A stretch of DNA of 17,228 bases from Perkinsus olseni (GCA_013115135.1 JABANP010000790.1:1-17228); one strand, 5' to 3'. Positions 1 through 8,102 are shown, numbered from the stretch's first letter. The notes: generated by a model not told the origin, from the sequence alone. Translations and numbers: made by a program.

Positions 1-712
1 TATTGTAGTGCCGGGTAGGCACAACTTTTGGTTTTTCCGCCTCTGTTTTGTACGAGGCCCACCATTGAATATTTGCTGTAAAAAATAATAATAGATAGCA
101 ACAGCTGGAGCAAGCGTCGGAGGACTGGCGACTGGGACGGTGACCGCGAGGATGGAGGAAGATGCAGATGAAGTCGGTCGAAGCCTTAGAGCAGGAAGAC
201 GTGATGACTAATTCATGTATTGCTCGTTATTAAGGAACGTTTCAATCTGACTCGCATATTTCACTCTTCCGGAGGTCTGGAAGAAGTCGCATACCGTCGG
301 TGAAGCCGGCAGTGTGAGGACATTCGACCCAAGGGTGCAGCAGTGGGACATCAGCTTCACAGCTAGCGCTAGTATAGGACCCCTTTTCCGCCTTCGGGTA
401 CTCGAGTTGAGTTCTCGCATTTACATTTAGGGGAAGACGGCTGCGTCCCTGCGGGGACGTGTGGGTCGCGCCGTCAGCTACCCCTTTTCGTTTTGCCCAC
501 CCTCGCTAAACCGGAAGGGTGGGTGAGCTCGTCACCATCTACAGGTTGAGGCGGCTAGACGTGTCTAGTTGCCGTTACTATAGCGAGGTATTCGGATCGA
601 ATACTTGGCGTTCACGGGCATGCAAGTCCGTGGCCACTAGGCTTTCGGCTGTTCCGGTTTTCGGGATACTTCGCGGAACTGTGCTCGCTATCGTCATGGA
701 TGGAGGTGTTAG
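1..712. other. Region without a recognised gene, upstream of the transhydrogenase exons
   Basis: I searched this stretch in all frames for the missing N-terminal NAD(H)-binding domain I of the transhydrogenase that starts at 713. I found no Rossmann-type glycine motif and none of the conserved domain I blocks. A short frame at 519-544 reads VGELVTIY, which resembles the PGE-containing block that lies just before IIGYTD in this family. However, no GT-AG pair joins it in phase to the exon at 713, so I do not annotate it as an exon. No tRNA or other gene was recognised. Confidence 0.5.
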
Positions 713-1788
713 ATACGCATCATCGGGTACACTGATATGGCGAGTCGGATGGCCGACCAAGCCTCCACAATGTTCGCTGCCAACATGCTCAATTTCCTCA
801 CTCATGTCCATTCCAAGGGACCTGAAGAGGTACCATCCTCTGCCTTCTTTCTCAGGGTCCTTAGACTCCTCGTCTTTGTTGCCAGGCCAAAGACGCTCGT
901 AGTTTCGAATCCTTCTTCGAAGACAACATCAACGAGTCGCCTGACAGTGACATCATAGTGCGCAGCATAGTATGCTGCAAGGACGGTCAGGTGAACACTC
1001 GGCATTCGACTCGTTAGCCGCCGAATCCTTGTTTGGAAGGTCTTGAAGATGCCTCCACCGCCTCAGCCAAGTCCAGCAGTTCCGAAGAAGACCGACGCTC
1101 CGGGCAGCCCTGGACAGGGTGGCGTCAGTCAAGTACAGCCTTGTTGATGCGCATGTTTTTCCGAGTCGCCCTCCTTTCAGGTGAATGCTGTCGGTGGTGG
1201 CATTCTCGCATCCTCCCAGTTCCTGCTGCTCGTGTCTGCCGGTATCCTCGTTATCATTGCTATCTGGGCACCAAGAACCTTCATTGACCTTCTCATGGTC
1301 TTCGTCCTTGCCGGCTTCGTAAGCACTCGTCTACGTGCTCCTTTGAACGCTTGACGAACAGTATCTTGGTTCCGGTGGCAGGTTGGCTACATGTTGGTGT
1401 GGAACGTGCAGCCAGCTCTCCACACCCCCCTCATGTCGGTCTCCAACGCTATCTCAGGCCAGGTGGGTTCCTGTGCCTCCGCAGGGATAGTCCTCCACCG
1501 GCCTTCCGTCTCAGGTTGTCCTCGGTGGGATATTCATGGTATCATCAGAAGAAGTTGCGACGCAAGTGTTCGCAGTAGCGGCGATCGCGGTAGCAGCCAT
1601 CAACATCGGCGGAGGGTTCATGGTGAGTCCTTGGACACGGCCCGTAGTGTATGATTGAGCAGAGTTGAAAGATGCTTGCCTTGTAGTGCCGTGCTTTTCA
1701 CGGTATGGCGTATGTATCGTTCGTTGAGCCTTCGTCCGTTCAGGTAACCCACAGAATGCTGGCGATGTTCAAGCGAGACACCCCGTGA
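713..1788 (+). CDS. NAD(P)+ transhydrogenase, alpha-type C-terminal part (7 exons, 5' part missing)
   Basis: Proton-translocating transhydrogenase moves hydride between NADH and NADP+ using the proton gradient; in eukaryotes it sits in the inner mitochondrial membrane. Exons that keep one frame: 713-829, 886-990, 1040-1132, 1181-1318, 1382-1462, 1515-1622, 1744-1788 (228 codons plus stop). All six introns are GT-AG and phase 0. Visible in order: IIGYTD then [10 protein letters not shown] (end of domain I, residues 3-18), a proline-rich linker (about 78-100), and four hydrophobic helices (about 116-133, 137-157, 175-190, 195-214) with the hallmark [16 protein letters not shown]. The C-terminus VTHRMLAMF matches the end of PntA alpha or the alpha/beta border of animal NNT. 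The exon at 713 follows a TTAG acceptor, but no matching upstream exon was found. No beta subunit follows the TGA. It may be a truncated copy, a separate alpha subunit, or the end of a beta-alpha fusion whose domain I has been displaced. Family call is firm; completeness is not. Confidence 0.85.
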
Positions 1789-2953
1789 CCTCTGCAGTGG
1801 TCTGTGACGCTTATCGAGCACTTGTCGATACATTGATGTTACCATAGCCTCTCGGGATCGTTCCCTCTCGACCTATCTTCTACTCTTCTCTACTTCTTTT
1901 CTGACGGTAGCGCGCAGCTGCTGTTGAATATTGATTTCAATTACTAGAAAACCGTTGTTTCATATTTCCCCCCTGTGCGGAGGAATTACACTTTGTGACT
2001 CTAACACAAGTAGATAACACGGGGTAACTTGTTAACCGAACATTAAAATGACAGACGGAGCGGCGCGGACCGCGCACACAATAGTCCGCAGAGCACGCCC
2101 AGCCGTTTCAGCGGGGCTAGAGGCATTGAGGCGGAGCTGTGGAGAGGCTGGAAGTTAGCGCGCGCAGCATTTTTTTTTTCTGTCTACTCTGGGGCGCAAG
2201 GAGCCACCTGATCTGACGGGCTTTACTAGTCTCGTAAAGTCTCGCACGCAGATCCCTGACTCCTTTATGAGATGAACGCGACAGCGTCCTTCACCGAACC
2301 CACGCGCCGCGGAGTGGCATTTTAATTAAGCAACATTTTCAGAACTGCTGCACCTCGCTCTCGATTTGTCAACAGCAGCAGCGGCTAAAACGGCTTCAGG
2401 AGCATCATTTAAGTGTTTCGTTGATAGTACACGACACGTTGACTCGATCAGCAGACACACCTGCTGCTATGCCTCAACTCTAGGATGAGTCTTGACGGAC
2501 AAGACAGTAGTTGACAAGGAAGGGTCTCTGCTGATATGGTGATGGTAACAGTCCGCAGAGATTGGTCGTCAAACATCAGTGATGGGTCGGTGTGAAGGGC
2601 CCTCACTCTCTGAGTCCATGGTTTCACTGAGTGAAAAATTCCATTGGTATATAACCACTGTCCATGTGCAAGGGTTGCTCAAACGGAAATATTTTTCTTG
2701 CACAGTTTCTAGGGGCGAGAACCCTCAGGGACTACACCTAGACTAGAAGTAAAGCTTACTATTGCATCTCGTGTATCGATTGCGGAACAGTTTTCCAAGA
2801 CAACCATTAGAGGCGACTTGGCAACTCCAGTGGCAGGCTTATCCCGTGGTCAATTTCCTTCCATGAACATGACTCGACAAACCAACGCGTGCAGAGTGAA
2901 TATCACGACGGCACAATCCAATTCGGAAACCACTAGAAAAGGTAAGGCAAGTA
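1789..2953. other. Spacer between transhydrogenase and copy A; no gene seen
   Basis: The first part is pyrimidine-rich and is probably the 3' untranslated region of the transhydrogenase. The middle (about 2040-2340) is GC-rich with a T tract near 2171. There is a perfect short palindrome at 2622-2636 (TTTCACT and AGTGAAA around one base). An ATTGG and a TATATAA sit at about 2643-2654, but no plus-strand reading frame follows them. No open frame here resembles a protein I know. Confidence 0.5.
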
Positions 2954-3988
2954 TCATATGATGGGAGGGGCACGACACAGCATGATCGGCGCGTGAGTCC
3001 TGAACCCAAAAACTGGCTTCCAGACCTCCACCAGGAACTTGTCCGCAAGCGTGTCCAGGGTTGCCCATAAAGTACCGTCCGGTCTGGCGTGAAGATCAGG
3101 AAAAAGATCATAAGGCTCCGCTGGCTCCGCGAACACAGCGAGAACGTTCTCGGCGATGAGGTCCACCTGCCAAACCTGACTACCTTTGAGCGACCAGCGG
3201 GTCCTCAGCCAGCCAACATCGTTGCTCACTGTGAGCAATACGAACTCTACGTCGAAATGATCGAGGAAGGGGGTGCATCTGTCCTGGGACCCGGAACCAC
3301 CACAACCACGGGTCCACTTGTATGCATTACGCGGGGACTCACCATGCAGCCAAAATAGGGTAGCCTTTTCATTCAAGATGGTCGCTGAGACATCACCCAA
3401 ATCCCCAGACTGTATGGTTCTGTAGCGGCCTATATCGTCCTCAACATCGATTTCAATTATACCGTCAAGTGGCATGCCGTAGACGAAAGAGGCATCACAA
3501 CTGGTGGCCCAGAATACACCACTACTCTGCCCATCACCGGCAGACCACGGCCGCAATGAGAAGCGTTCTTCATCGTGCAAGTCTCGGGAGAGACTGGTGG
3601 ACCTTGGGATGCGGTAGAAATGATCTTCCTCGACCGTAAAAATGTATGTATACGCCTGGGTAGTGTGAACACAGTGGAGATTATCCTGCGTAAACAACAG
3701 CTTGGGAGAGGCGCTATCGGAGGCGAATATCCGAGAGAATCGATAACCATCTTCATGAGTGAAAGTTTCCACGTCCAAGACTTCACCTTGTAGGGCTGGA
3801 TTAGCATACCCGCTGGCAGCGGGAATGATTAGCTCGCTAGCCCTCTCCAGCCCCTCGATCTGCGGGTGTGCCATCGCCCATACCTCTACCAGACAGTCTT
3901 CAGGAATACCACACATCTTGGTGTGGAGATAATGAAGGATGCCGCTCGTAGCTTGTCTCAGCCCGGCATTGTCGTACAGGGAGGGCAT
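2954..3988 (-). CDS. Unrecognised 344-aa protein, intact member of a local gene family (copy A)
   Basis: I do not recognise this family. It is the only one of four copies in the window with an uninterrupted frame. The N-terminal 50 residues look helical and carry a motif shared with all copies (GIPEDCLVEVWAMAHPQ, residues 27-43). The rest alternates short hydrophobic and polar runs, as in beta-rich or propeller-like proteins. Blocks shared with B and C include HTT (108-110), LRPWS (145-149), ATSCD (161-165), IGRYRTIQSGDL (186-197), ATLFWL (209-214), CTPFL (238-242), TVSN.VGW (253-260), VWQVDLI (272-278), ARPDG (301-305) and VEVWKP (320-325). There is no signal peptide or membrane helix, so an intracellular protein is likely. 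The ATG at 3988 is aligned with an ATG in copy B, but the first 15 codons may instead be an intron (see the next entry). Function unknown. Confidence 0.6.
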   Translation of the reverse strand: MPSLYDNAGLRQATSGILHYLHTKMCGIPEDCLVEVWAMAHPQIEGLERASELIIPAASGYANPALQGEVLDVETFTHEDGYRFSRIFASDSASPKLLFTQDNLHCVHTTQAYTYIFTVEEDHFYRIPRSTSLSRDLHDEERFSLRPWSAGDGQSSGVFWATSCDASFVYGMPLDGIIEIDVEDDIGRYRTIQSGDLGDVSATILNEKATLFWLHGESPRNAYKWTRGCGGSGSQDRCTPFLDHFDVEFVLLTVSNDVGWLRTRWSLKGSQVWQVDLIAENVLAVFAEPAEPYDLFPDLHARPDGTLWATLDTLADKFLVEVWKPVFGFRTHAPIMLCRAPPII

Positions 3989-4168
3989 TGTAAAGCAGGA
4001 GACTCACCCACCGTCAGACTGCCCGTGGAAATAACGGAACAGTATCATCACTGTTACCGAATAACCGATGGTATCAATGCGAAGGTAATCCGGCTATTGA
4101 GAACGTCAATGCAAGCAACGCAGAAATGTGTGACGACTTGCATATCGTACTGTCTGCCGAGGACTCAC
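3945..4168 (-). other. Candidate 5' exon and introns of copy A
   Basis: On the minus strand a GTGAGT donor at 4168 and an AATAG acceptor ending at 4094 bound a 75-nt candidate intron. A second GTGAGT donor at 4007 pairs with a CGAG acceptor ending at 3945, a 63-nt candidate intron. The segment 4093-4008 between them is open and has an ATG at 4048-4046. Splicing at 4007/3945 keeps frame and would replace the first 15 codons of the 2954-3988 frame with 14 others. Copy B has a donor-like GTAGGT at the matching place and an ATGAG acceptor in the same phase. Changes between A and B in the disputed codons are not concentrated at third positions. This is inference from splice-site pattern only. Confidence 0.3.
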
Positions 4169-4486
4169 CCCTCCCCGCACCGAAGGATGCACGCAGGTGA
4201 AAGCTTCCGTCGGGATTTCCGATGCGGAAAAGCAATCTCGGAAATTGAAAAGCTCTAACGTATCTTATTATGGCTAGCCTGAAGCTACTGCTATGTTGGG
4301 CTCTCCAGCGCGTTGTTTGCGGTATGTTGATCGCATCTGGCTCACATGGCGTTCGTCAATGACATTGACTCAATGTGGAGCCTCGTGTCTGCTAGTGTCC
4401 CCAAGACGAATCGCGAAAGTTTGTAATTTTTGAGCCTCCTTGTCGGTGGCTGCTCCTCGCACACCTCTGGGCAAAGTACAAAATAC

Positions 4487-4598
4487 AAGGCACCTGACCA
4501 AAATCCAAGGCACCTGACCAAAATCCAAGGCAGCTGACCAAAATCCAAGGCACCTGACCAAAATCCAAGGCACCTGACCAAAATCCTAGGCGCTGTCC
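4487..4598. repeat. 20-bp tandem repeat (satellite-like), five copies
   Basis: Five head-to-tail units of AAGGCACCTGACCAAAATCC begin at 4487, 4507, 4527, 4547 and 4567, followed by a degraded partial unit. The third unit has one change (CAGCTG for CACCTG). The 20-bp period is not a multiple of three, so the long minus-strand frames across it are by-products of the repeat. Diverged units in the opposite orientation lie at 10236-10294. Confidence 0.95.
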
Positions 4599-4779
4599 CC
4601 GGAGACAGCACAGGGCGAGCGAGAACCACTCCTTGTCTTTTGGCTTTTCCGCCTCTCGACGAGCGTTAACAGGGTCCTTCCGTTGTGGGGATCTCAGAAA
4701 AGGCGAGCTTTTTGACGCCCGTTGGCCGACGCAAAACATGACGGAGTGGTAGGTTTCCCGTAAATTTTGAAAAATACGG

Positions 4780-4930
4780 AGAAGCCCCAGTAGGGGTTCG
4801 AACCCGGAATCTCACGCCGAGCTCCTTTTTTGGTCACGAACTTCCTCTTTGAAGTTCAAAGTTTGATCGTTGAGGCTCATAGAAGTTGGAAAAGTTCACG
4901 AAGACCTAGTGGAGAGGCTCTCCACGGTTT
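4780..4930 (-). repeat. Degenerate tRNA-like (SINE-type) remnant with palindromes
   Basis: On the minus strand, around 4816-4788, GGTTCGAACCC fits the pol III B-box/T-arm consensus (GGTTCGANNCC). No A-box, D-arm or anticodon stem can be made at the right distance, so this is not a tRNA gene. Next to it are two perfect short palindromes: CTTTGAA and TTCAAAG around one base at 4847-4861, and GTGGAGAG and CTCTCCAC around one base at 4909-4925. Part of it (CTCTTTG..CAAAGTTTGA) resembles a stretch of the A modules, so it is probably a distant relative of them. Confidence 0.45.
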
Positions 4931-5127
4931 GGGTCGGTCGGAAGGGTCCGGAAATTTTCGCGCGCCCATAATATAACAATGGATGATGAAACGGTTCTGA
5001 AACTGTGTCAATCGATTTTCACTCTCATCATCAGTACACCTTGCAAAGATCATTGACAACCTCTCCTTATAGAGCAAGTTATCTCAAAAAAGGTGATTTG
5101 CATAACGGTTTGGTTCGCACTGTAGAT

Positions 5128-5149
5128 ACAGCCATGAAGCTATGGCTGT
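5128..5149. repeat. Short inverted repeat
   Basis: ACAGCCAT and ATGGCTGT form a perfect 8-bp stem around a 6-nt loop. It is one of a run of short perfect palindromes in 4.8-5.5 kb. No gene context explains it. Confidence 0.6.
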
Positions 5150-5380
5150 CATGATGGCGAATGCGAGCTTGACCCAGCCCTCCGCTCCCTGGATGTGGAG
5201 GTTGGATACTGGAGACTGCTGACTCGACCTAGGCTGGCGAACGAATTGCTAGTAACGAACGGAAGCTCAATTATCGAACTCATCGTGAGTCACTCGGTAG
5301 TTGCTGCTCGTAGACTAAGCCGGCTACATGTCACAAGATACTGTCGTTATCTCGATACAATCCTGACGGACCACCGCGGA

Positions 5381-5403
5381 GAATGTACGGTTAACGTACA
5401 TTC
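5381..5403. repeat. Short inverted repeat
   Basis: GAATGTACG and CGTACATTC form a perfect 9-bp stem around a 5-nt loop. It lies about 55 bp before the long GC-rich palindrome at 5458-5501. Confidence 0.7.
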
Positions 5404-5457
5404 GTAGCGTGTTGTGAAGCAAGACCCGCCCAACTGTCCGCGGTCGCAGCCTTCGAC

Positions 5458-5501
5458 GGGGCCGAGCAGACCCCGTAAACGGGGACCCCATGCTCGGCCC
5501 C
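5458..5501. repeat. 44-bp nested GC-rich palindrome
   Basis: The outer arms GGGGCCGAGCA (5458-5468) and TGCTCGGCCCC (5491-5501) are perfectly complementary over 11 bp. Inside, CCCCGT and ACGGGG form a second stem with a 2-nt loop, followed by CCCC. The same structure, with two changed bases in the left arm, is found in both B modules at 7318-7361 and 8359-8402. This is a strong cruciform or RNA hairpin candidate. Confidence 0.85.
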
Positions 5502-5826
5502 TCCGGGTACGAGTAGTGCTTATCGAGGGAGTTGCATCGAATGTTTGTTCACGTTATGAATGTCGTAGGAACCTCACCAGCTAGATATCGAACTGACAAT
5601 GCAAGTAAGAGCAAAGCAGTATATGTTTCGTCGTAGGGTTGTGACTGCTGGCATGATACTCTCGATGTCCGCTAGCCGCATCTCGAATCGTGAATATTTG
5701 CGCGGAGCTTCGATTTCTAATCGTGTTTTTCGGAAATCGATCACCTGAGCTATCATGATACAGCTATCATTATGCTACATGTCATGTTAGACGTCTTGCT
5801 GCATTTCCAGAAAATTTGTGAATATT

Positions 5827-5889
5827 GAATCTAGCCTAGGATTGAACCTGCATGGAATAGGTCCGGTTGGCCGCTCTGCCTACTAAACT
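5827..5889 (-). repeat. tRNA-like segment, old copy
   Basis: On the minus strand the segment shows an A-box-like TAGGCAGAGCGG and, 30-odd bases later, a T-arm-like CAGGTTCAATCCT. The order and spacing match a tRNA body, but the acceptor stem does not pair and the anticodon arm is unclear. It is best read as a tRNA-derived part of a SINE-like repeat rather than a working tRNA. It aligns with the segments at 6656-6720 and 9606-9670. Confidence 0.55.
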
Positions 5890-5894
5890 GCGAA

Positions 5895-5971
5895 ATGCGC
5901 GGGGAGACATCGTATCTTGCGCTGAGGCATCAAGATTGTGCGCGGAGACAGACCGGACCTTGCGCAGATGT
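5895..5971 (+). repeat. Four-unit GCGC/GGAGACA mini-repeat, old copy
   Basis: About 21-bp degenerate units carrying TGCGC followed by GGAGACA or a variant occur four times directly after the tRNA-like segment. The same four-unit array follows the tRNA-like segment in both A modules, so array and tRNA part travel together. Confidence 0.6.
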
Positions 5972-6171
5972 GTGCACGCGTTCAACTTTAAAAGGTTATA
6001 TCTCGCTATCCACTCGATCGATTTGTGGCGGATTTTCCTGATTTTCGCTAGTGGGGGCCGTCCTCAGGTGCATGCAAGTTTTGAGCGAATTTCAACGGTC
6101 AATTCGCGAGAACGTGTTAATCGACGAGCAATAGCGTAACATACAGTTAACCATGGAATTTGCGCACGCCC

Positions 6172-6194
6172 GGGCGGGGACCCCTCCCCCGCCC
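6172..6194. repeat. End-hairpin of the old module
   Basis: GGGCGGGG and CCCCGCCC pair perfectly around the loop ACCCCTC. The B-module hairpins at 8080-8102 and 9121-9143 have the same loop but the stem GCGCGGGG/CCCCGCGC. The second and seventh stem positions have thus changed together and kept pairing. Confidence 0.8.
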
Positions 6195-6655
6195 TTCTAG
6201 GTTTTTGACACTGGGGTGCTTCACCAAGGATGCGGGTGCGAGCAACGCATAGACGGTGAGAATATAACTAAAAATAATCGTCCTGTCGGTTGTCAGCCGT
6301 TTCTCCCTCACCGGACGACGTACCGGCGGTACAAGGTAGATCGCATAACGCAAACGGTGGTAGAGGAAGAAAGAAAACCAGCACTCTTGTTTTCTGGGGC
6401 GGTTCGGCCAGCAAACCTGTCCGAACCGCATTTTCTGAGCACTCCCGCGACGTGTAATGCACAGTGCATAATGAAGTGAATAATGCACAAATTAAGTGCT
6501 GTGCACTGAACGCACAATGCACGTCACTCGTCATACATGTGCAACGTCTCCTATGGTCGATATATTAGATTACCTGATCGATCATAACAATTTAGCTATC
6601 GTCCTAAACATCATCTCAGAATTCCTGCTGCACGTTCGAAAATTTGTATGAGAAC

Positions 6656-6720
6656 TGTGGTATGCCAGGATCGAACCTGAGTGGAGAAGATTTCCAGTCG
6701 ATCGCTCGGCCTACTCGACT
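6656..6720 (-). repeat. tRNA-like segment in module A copy 1
   Basis: On the minus strand it shows AGGCCGAGCG (A-box-like), then GACTGGAAATC, which resembles a tRNA-Ser anticodon arm, then CAGGTTCGATCCTG, in which CAGG and CCTG pair around a 6-base TTCGAT loop (7 in real tRNAs). The outer ends do not form an acceptor stem. A serine-tRNA-derived SINE head is the best reading; a functional tRNA is unlikely. Confidence 0.55.
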
Positions 6721-6725
6721 AGTGA

Positions 6726-6803
6726 TTGCGCGAGGAGACATCGTAATCTTGCGCGGAGACAGTTTCATTGTGCGCAGAGACAGACCTAATCTTGCGCAGA
6801 TGT
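6726..6803 (+). repeat. Four-unit GCGC/GGAGACA mini-repeat in module A copy 1
   Basis: Four degenerate units of about 21 bp, each with TGCGC and then GGAGACA, AGAGACA or AGATGTC. The array sits directly beside the tRNA-like segment, as in the old module. Confidence 0.65.
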
Positions 6804-7012
6804 CTCTAAGTTGTACGCACACACATGAAATGTTTTAAGTTATTTCTCGAGAACTACTCGACAGATTTTGACCAACATTCGCGTGCTGTCTTAGTTGGAC
6901 CATTTGGCACCTCTTTGCAAAGTTTGAGAAAATTCTGACGGTGAACAGAAAAAAAGACCACTTTTCTGGGCCACCTTTAGCCTTATGCGCAGGCTGGCGA
7001 CGGATTAGTCTC

Positions 7013-7042
7013 GCTCGCCCGGAAATATTCCGTGCGGCGAGC
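7013..7042. repeat. Nested hairpin near the right end of module A copy 1
   Basis: Outer arms GCTCGCC (7013-7019) and GGCGAGC (7036-7042) are perfect. Inside, CGGAA and TTCCG pair around ATA, with a 3-nt bulge on one side. It lies 46 bp before the module border. The identical hairpin in copy 2 is at 9963-9992. Confidence 0.8.
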
Positions 7043-7317
7043 CCGCTACCGCGTCTGTTTTTGTTTCTGGTGAAACCCGTCGCCTATCCACCTAGGGGCG
7101 CGCCCGAAAAGCCAGAGACGCGGGATGCAAACATATTACATACATCATGTATAAGATACAACTCATGGGTAGCAAACTGCTAGGAGCGAGCCTACGAATG
7201 TCAGAGAATCTCAAAAATGAGTCTCTCCCTACTGTTCCGGTACTCCCTTCTCCCTCGACGTGCGGTGCGCCGGGATAATACAAAAACTTTGCTAGCTTGA
7301 TAGTGATGGCCGTTGCC

Positions 7318-7361
7318 GGGGCCTCGCAGACCCCATTAACGGGGACCCCCTGCTCGGCCCC
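7318..7361. repeat. Nested GC-rich palindrome in module B copy 1
   Basis: Equivalent of the 5458-5501 palindrome. The left arm reads GGGGCCTCGCA against a right arm TGCTCGGCCCC, so two central base pairs are lost. The inner ACCCC and GGGG still pair. The same stretch in copy 2 is at 8359-8402. Confidence 0.75.
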
Positions 7362-8079
7362 TATTACACAAGCTGACACGTGAAGATGAGGGCAAACTGT
7401 AGCACACGTAACGTGAATCACATTGTTCAGAAGGTCTGCAACCCATAGAAAAATTAGTACTTCATAGAAAATCAGGGAAATCCACAGGGAAATCGCGCTA
7501 ACATGAAACGCTTAGTGGAATTGTGCACAGCAGCTGTCACAGCTCTGTCTCATCGTGATAGCTCCACTAGAAACAGCCGATGCAGATTCTATAGACCTCA
7601 CCTACAACAAGCAACAACGATGATACCACGAAGCTCATGTGATCATCGGTAATAGCGTGAGCTATAGCTAATCTGTGCAAATATGGGCGCCATCTTGCGA
7701 AAAATCAAAAGTTCTTATAGACATAGACTGCGAAGCGCCGAAATCGATTGGGCGATCGATTTTGGAGCTGCTTATAGCTTTCCTTGCAAGCTATCGATAG
7801 GCTAAAGAACGATGATCTCACACGTCGACTACGTCTAGTTATTCAGGAAACCCGATTGTGCGCTGATTTCGTGAGAGTAGCGCGCGCCATTGCATCTTTG
7901 AATCATTGTTTCTCCATAATGCCGAACTTCATTCGTACCGCGGGCAGCAATTGGTCTTAGTCTGGGCAGTATACGTTCACATGCAAGCTATCAACGAGAT
8001 CCAACGGTGAACAGTCGAAATCACCTCGAATCGGCATGGGTGCTGTAAGGTGAACCAACTGCACGAATTTTGCACGACA

Positions 8080-8102
8080 GCGCGGGGACCCCTCCCCCGC
8101 GC
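8080..8102. repeat. End-hairpin of module B copy 1
   Basis: GCGCGGGG and CCCCGCGC pair perfectly over 8 bp around the loop ACCCCTC. The second copy lies at 9121-9143. It is homologous to 6172-6194, with a paired change in the stem. Confidence 0.85.

Larger units (their letters stand above)
5458..6221 (+). repeat. Old, diverged module related to modules A and B
   Basis: This stretch has the landmarks of the recent modules in the same order. The nested palindrome at its left end matches the one in B. The tRNA-like segment (5827-5889), the GGAGACA mini-repeat (5895-5971) and the following AT-rich part match A at about 6600-6950. The end-hairpin at 6172-6194 matches the end of B. The spacing between the two hairpins is 714 bp here and 762 bp in B. 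It ends at the CACCAAG that starts module A. It therefore appears to be an older, mosaic member of the same family. Confidence 0.65.
6222..7088 (+). repeat. Module A, copy 1 (867 bp)
   Basis: This module recurs at 9171-10038 in the same orientation. It begins with CACCAAGGATG and ends with CCTATC, directly before the CACC of the next module. It contains a cluster of TGCAC/GTGCA words (6458-6522), a tRNA-like segment, the GGAGACA mini-repeat, an AT-rich part with CTCGAGAACTACTCGACAGA, and a nested hairpin near its right end. Open frames in it are short and shared only because the DNA is duplicated. I find no protein domain, so it is probably non-coding. It is not an LTR by its ends (no TG...CA). 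Confidence 0.9.

Noticed and set aside
519..545. Upstream transhydrogenase exon reading VGELVTIY
   Set aside because: The resemblance to the PGE block is short, and no GT-AG pair joins it in phase to the exon at 713. The alternative [11 protein letters not shown] reading at 680-713 is also in the wrong frame.
2643..2655. ATTGG plus TATATAA as a promoter
   Set aside because: No plus-strand gene or exon follows it, and the next gene is on the opposite strand and ends toward it.
3089..3358. Plus-strand frame opposite copy A
   Set aside because: It is a shadow of the minus-strand gene, whose frame is the one conserved between copies.
4487..4586. CRISPR array
   Set aside because: Units are directly adjacent with no unique spacers, and the genome is eukaryotic.
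4342..4739. Overlapping minus-strand frames with repeated WILV/GALDFGQ words
   Set aside because: They come from a 20-bp tandem repeat read in shifting frames; a period not divisible by three argues against a repeat protein.
6656..6720. Functional tRNA-Ser gene on the minus strand
   Set aside because: There is no acceptor stem, the T-loop is one base short, and the A-box region has an extra base.
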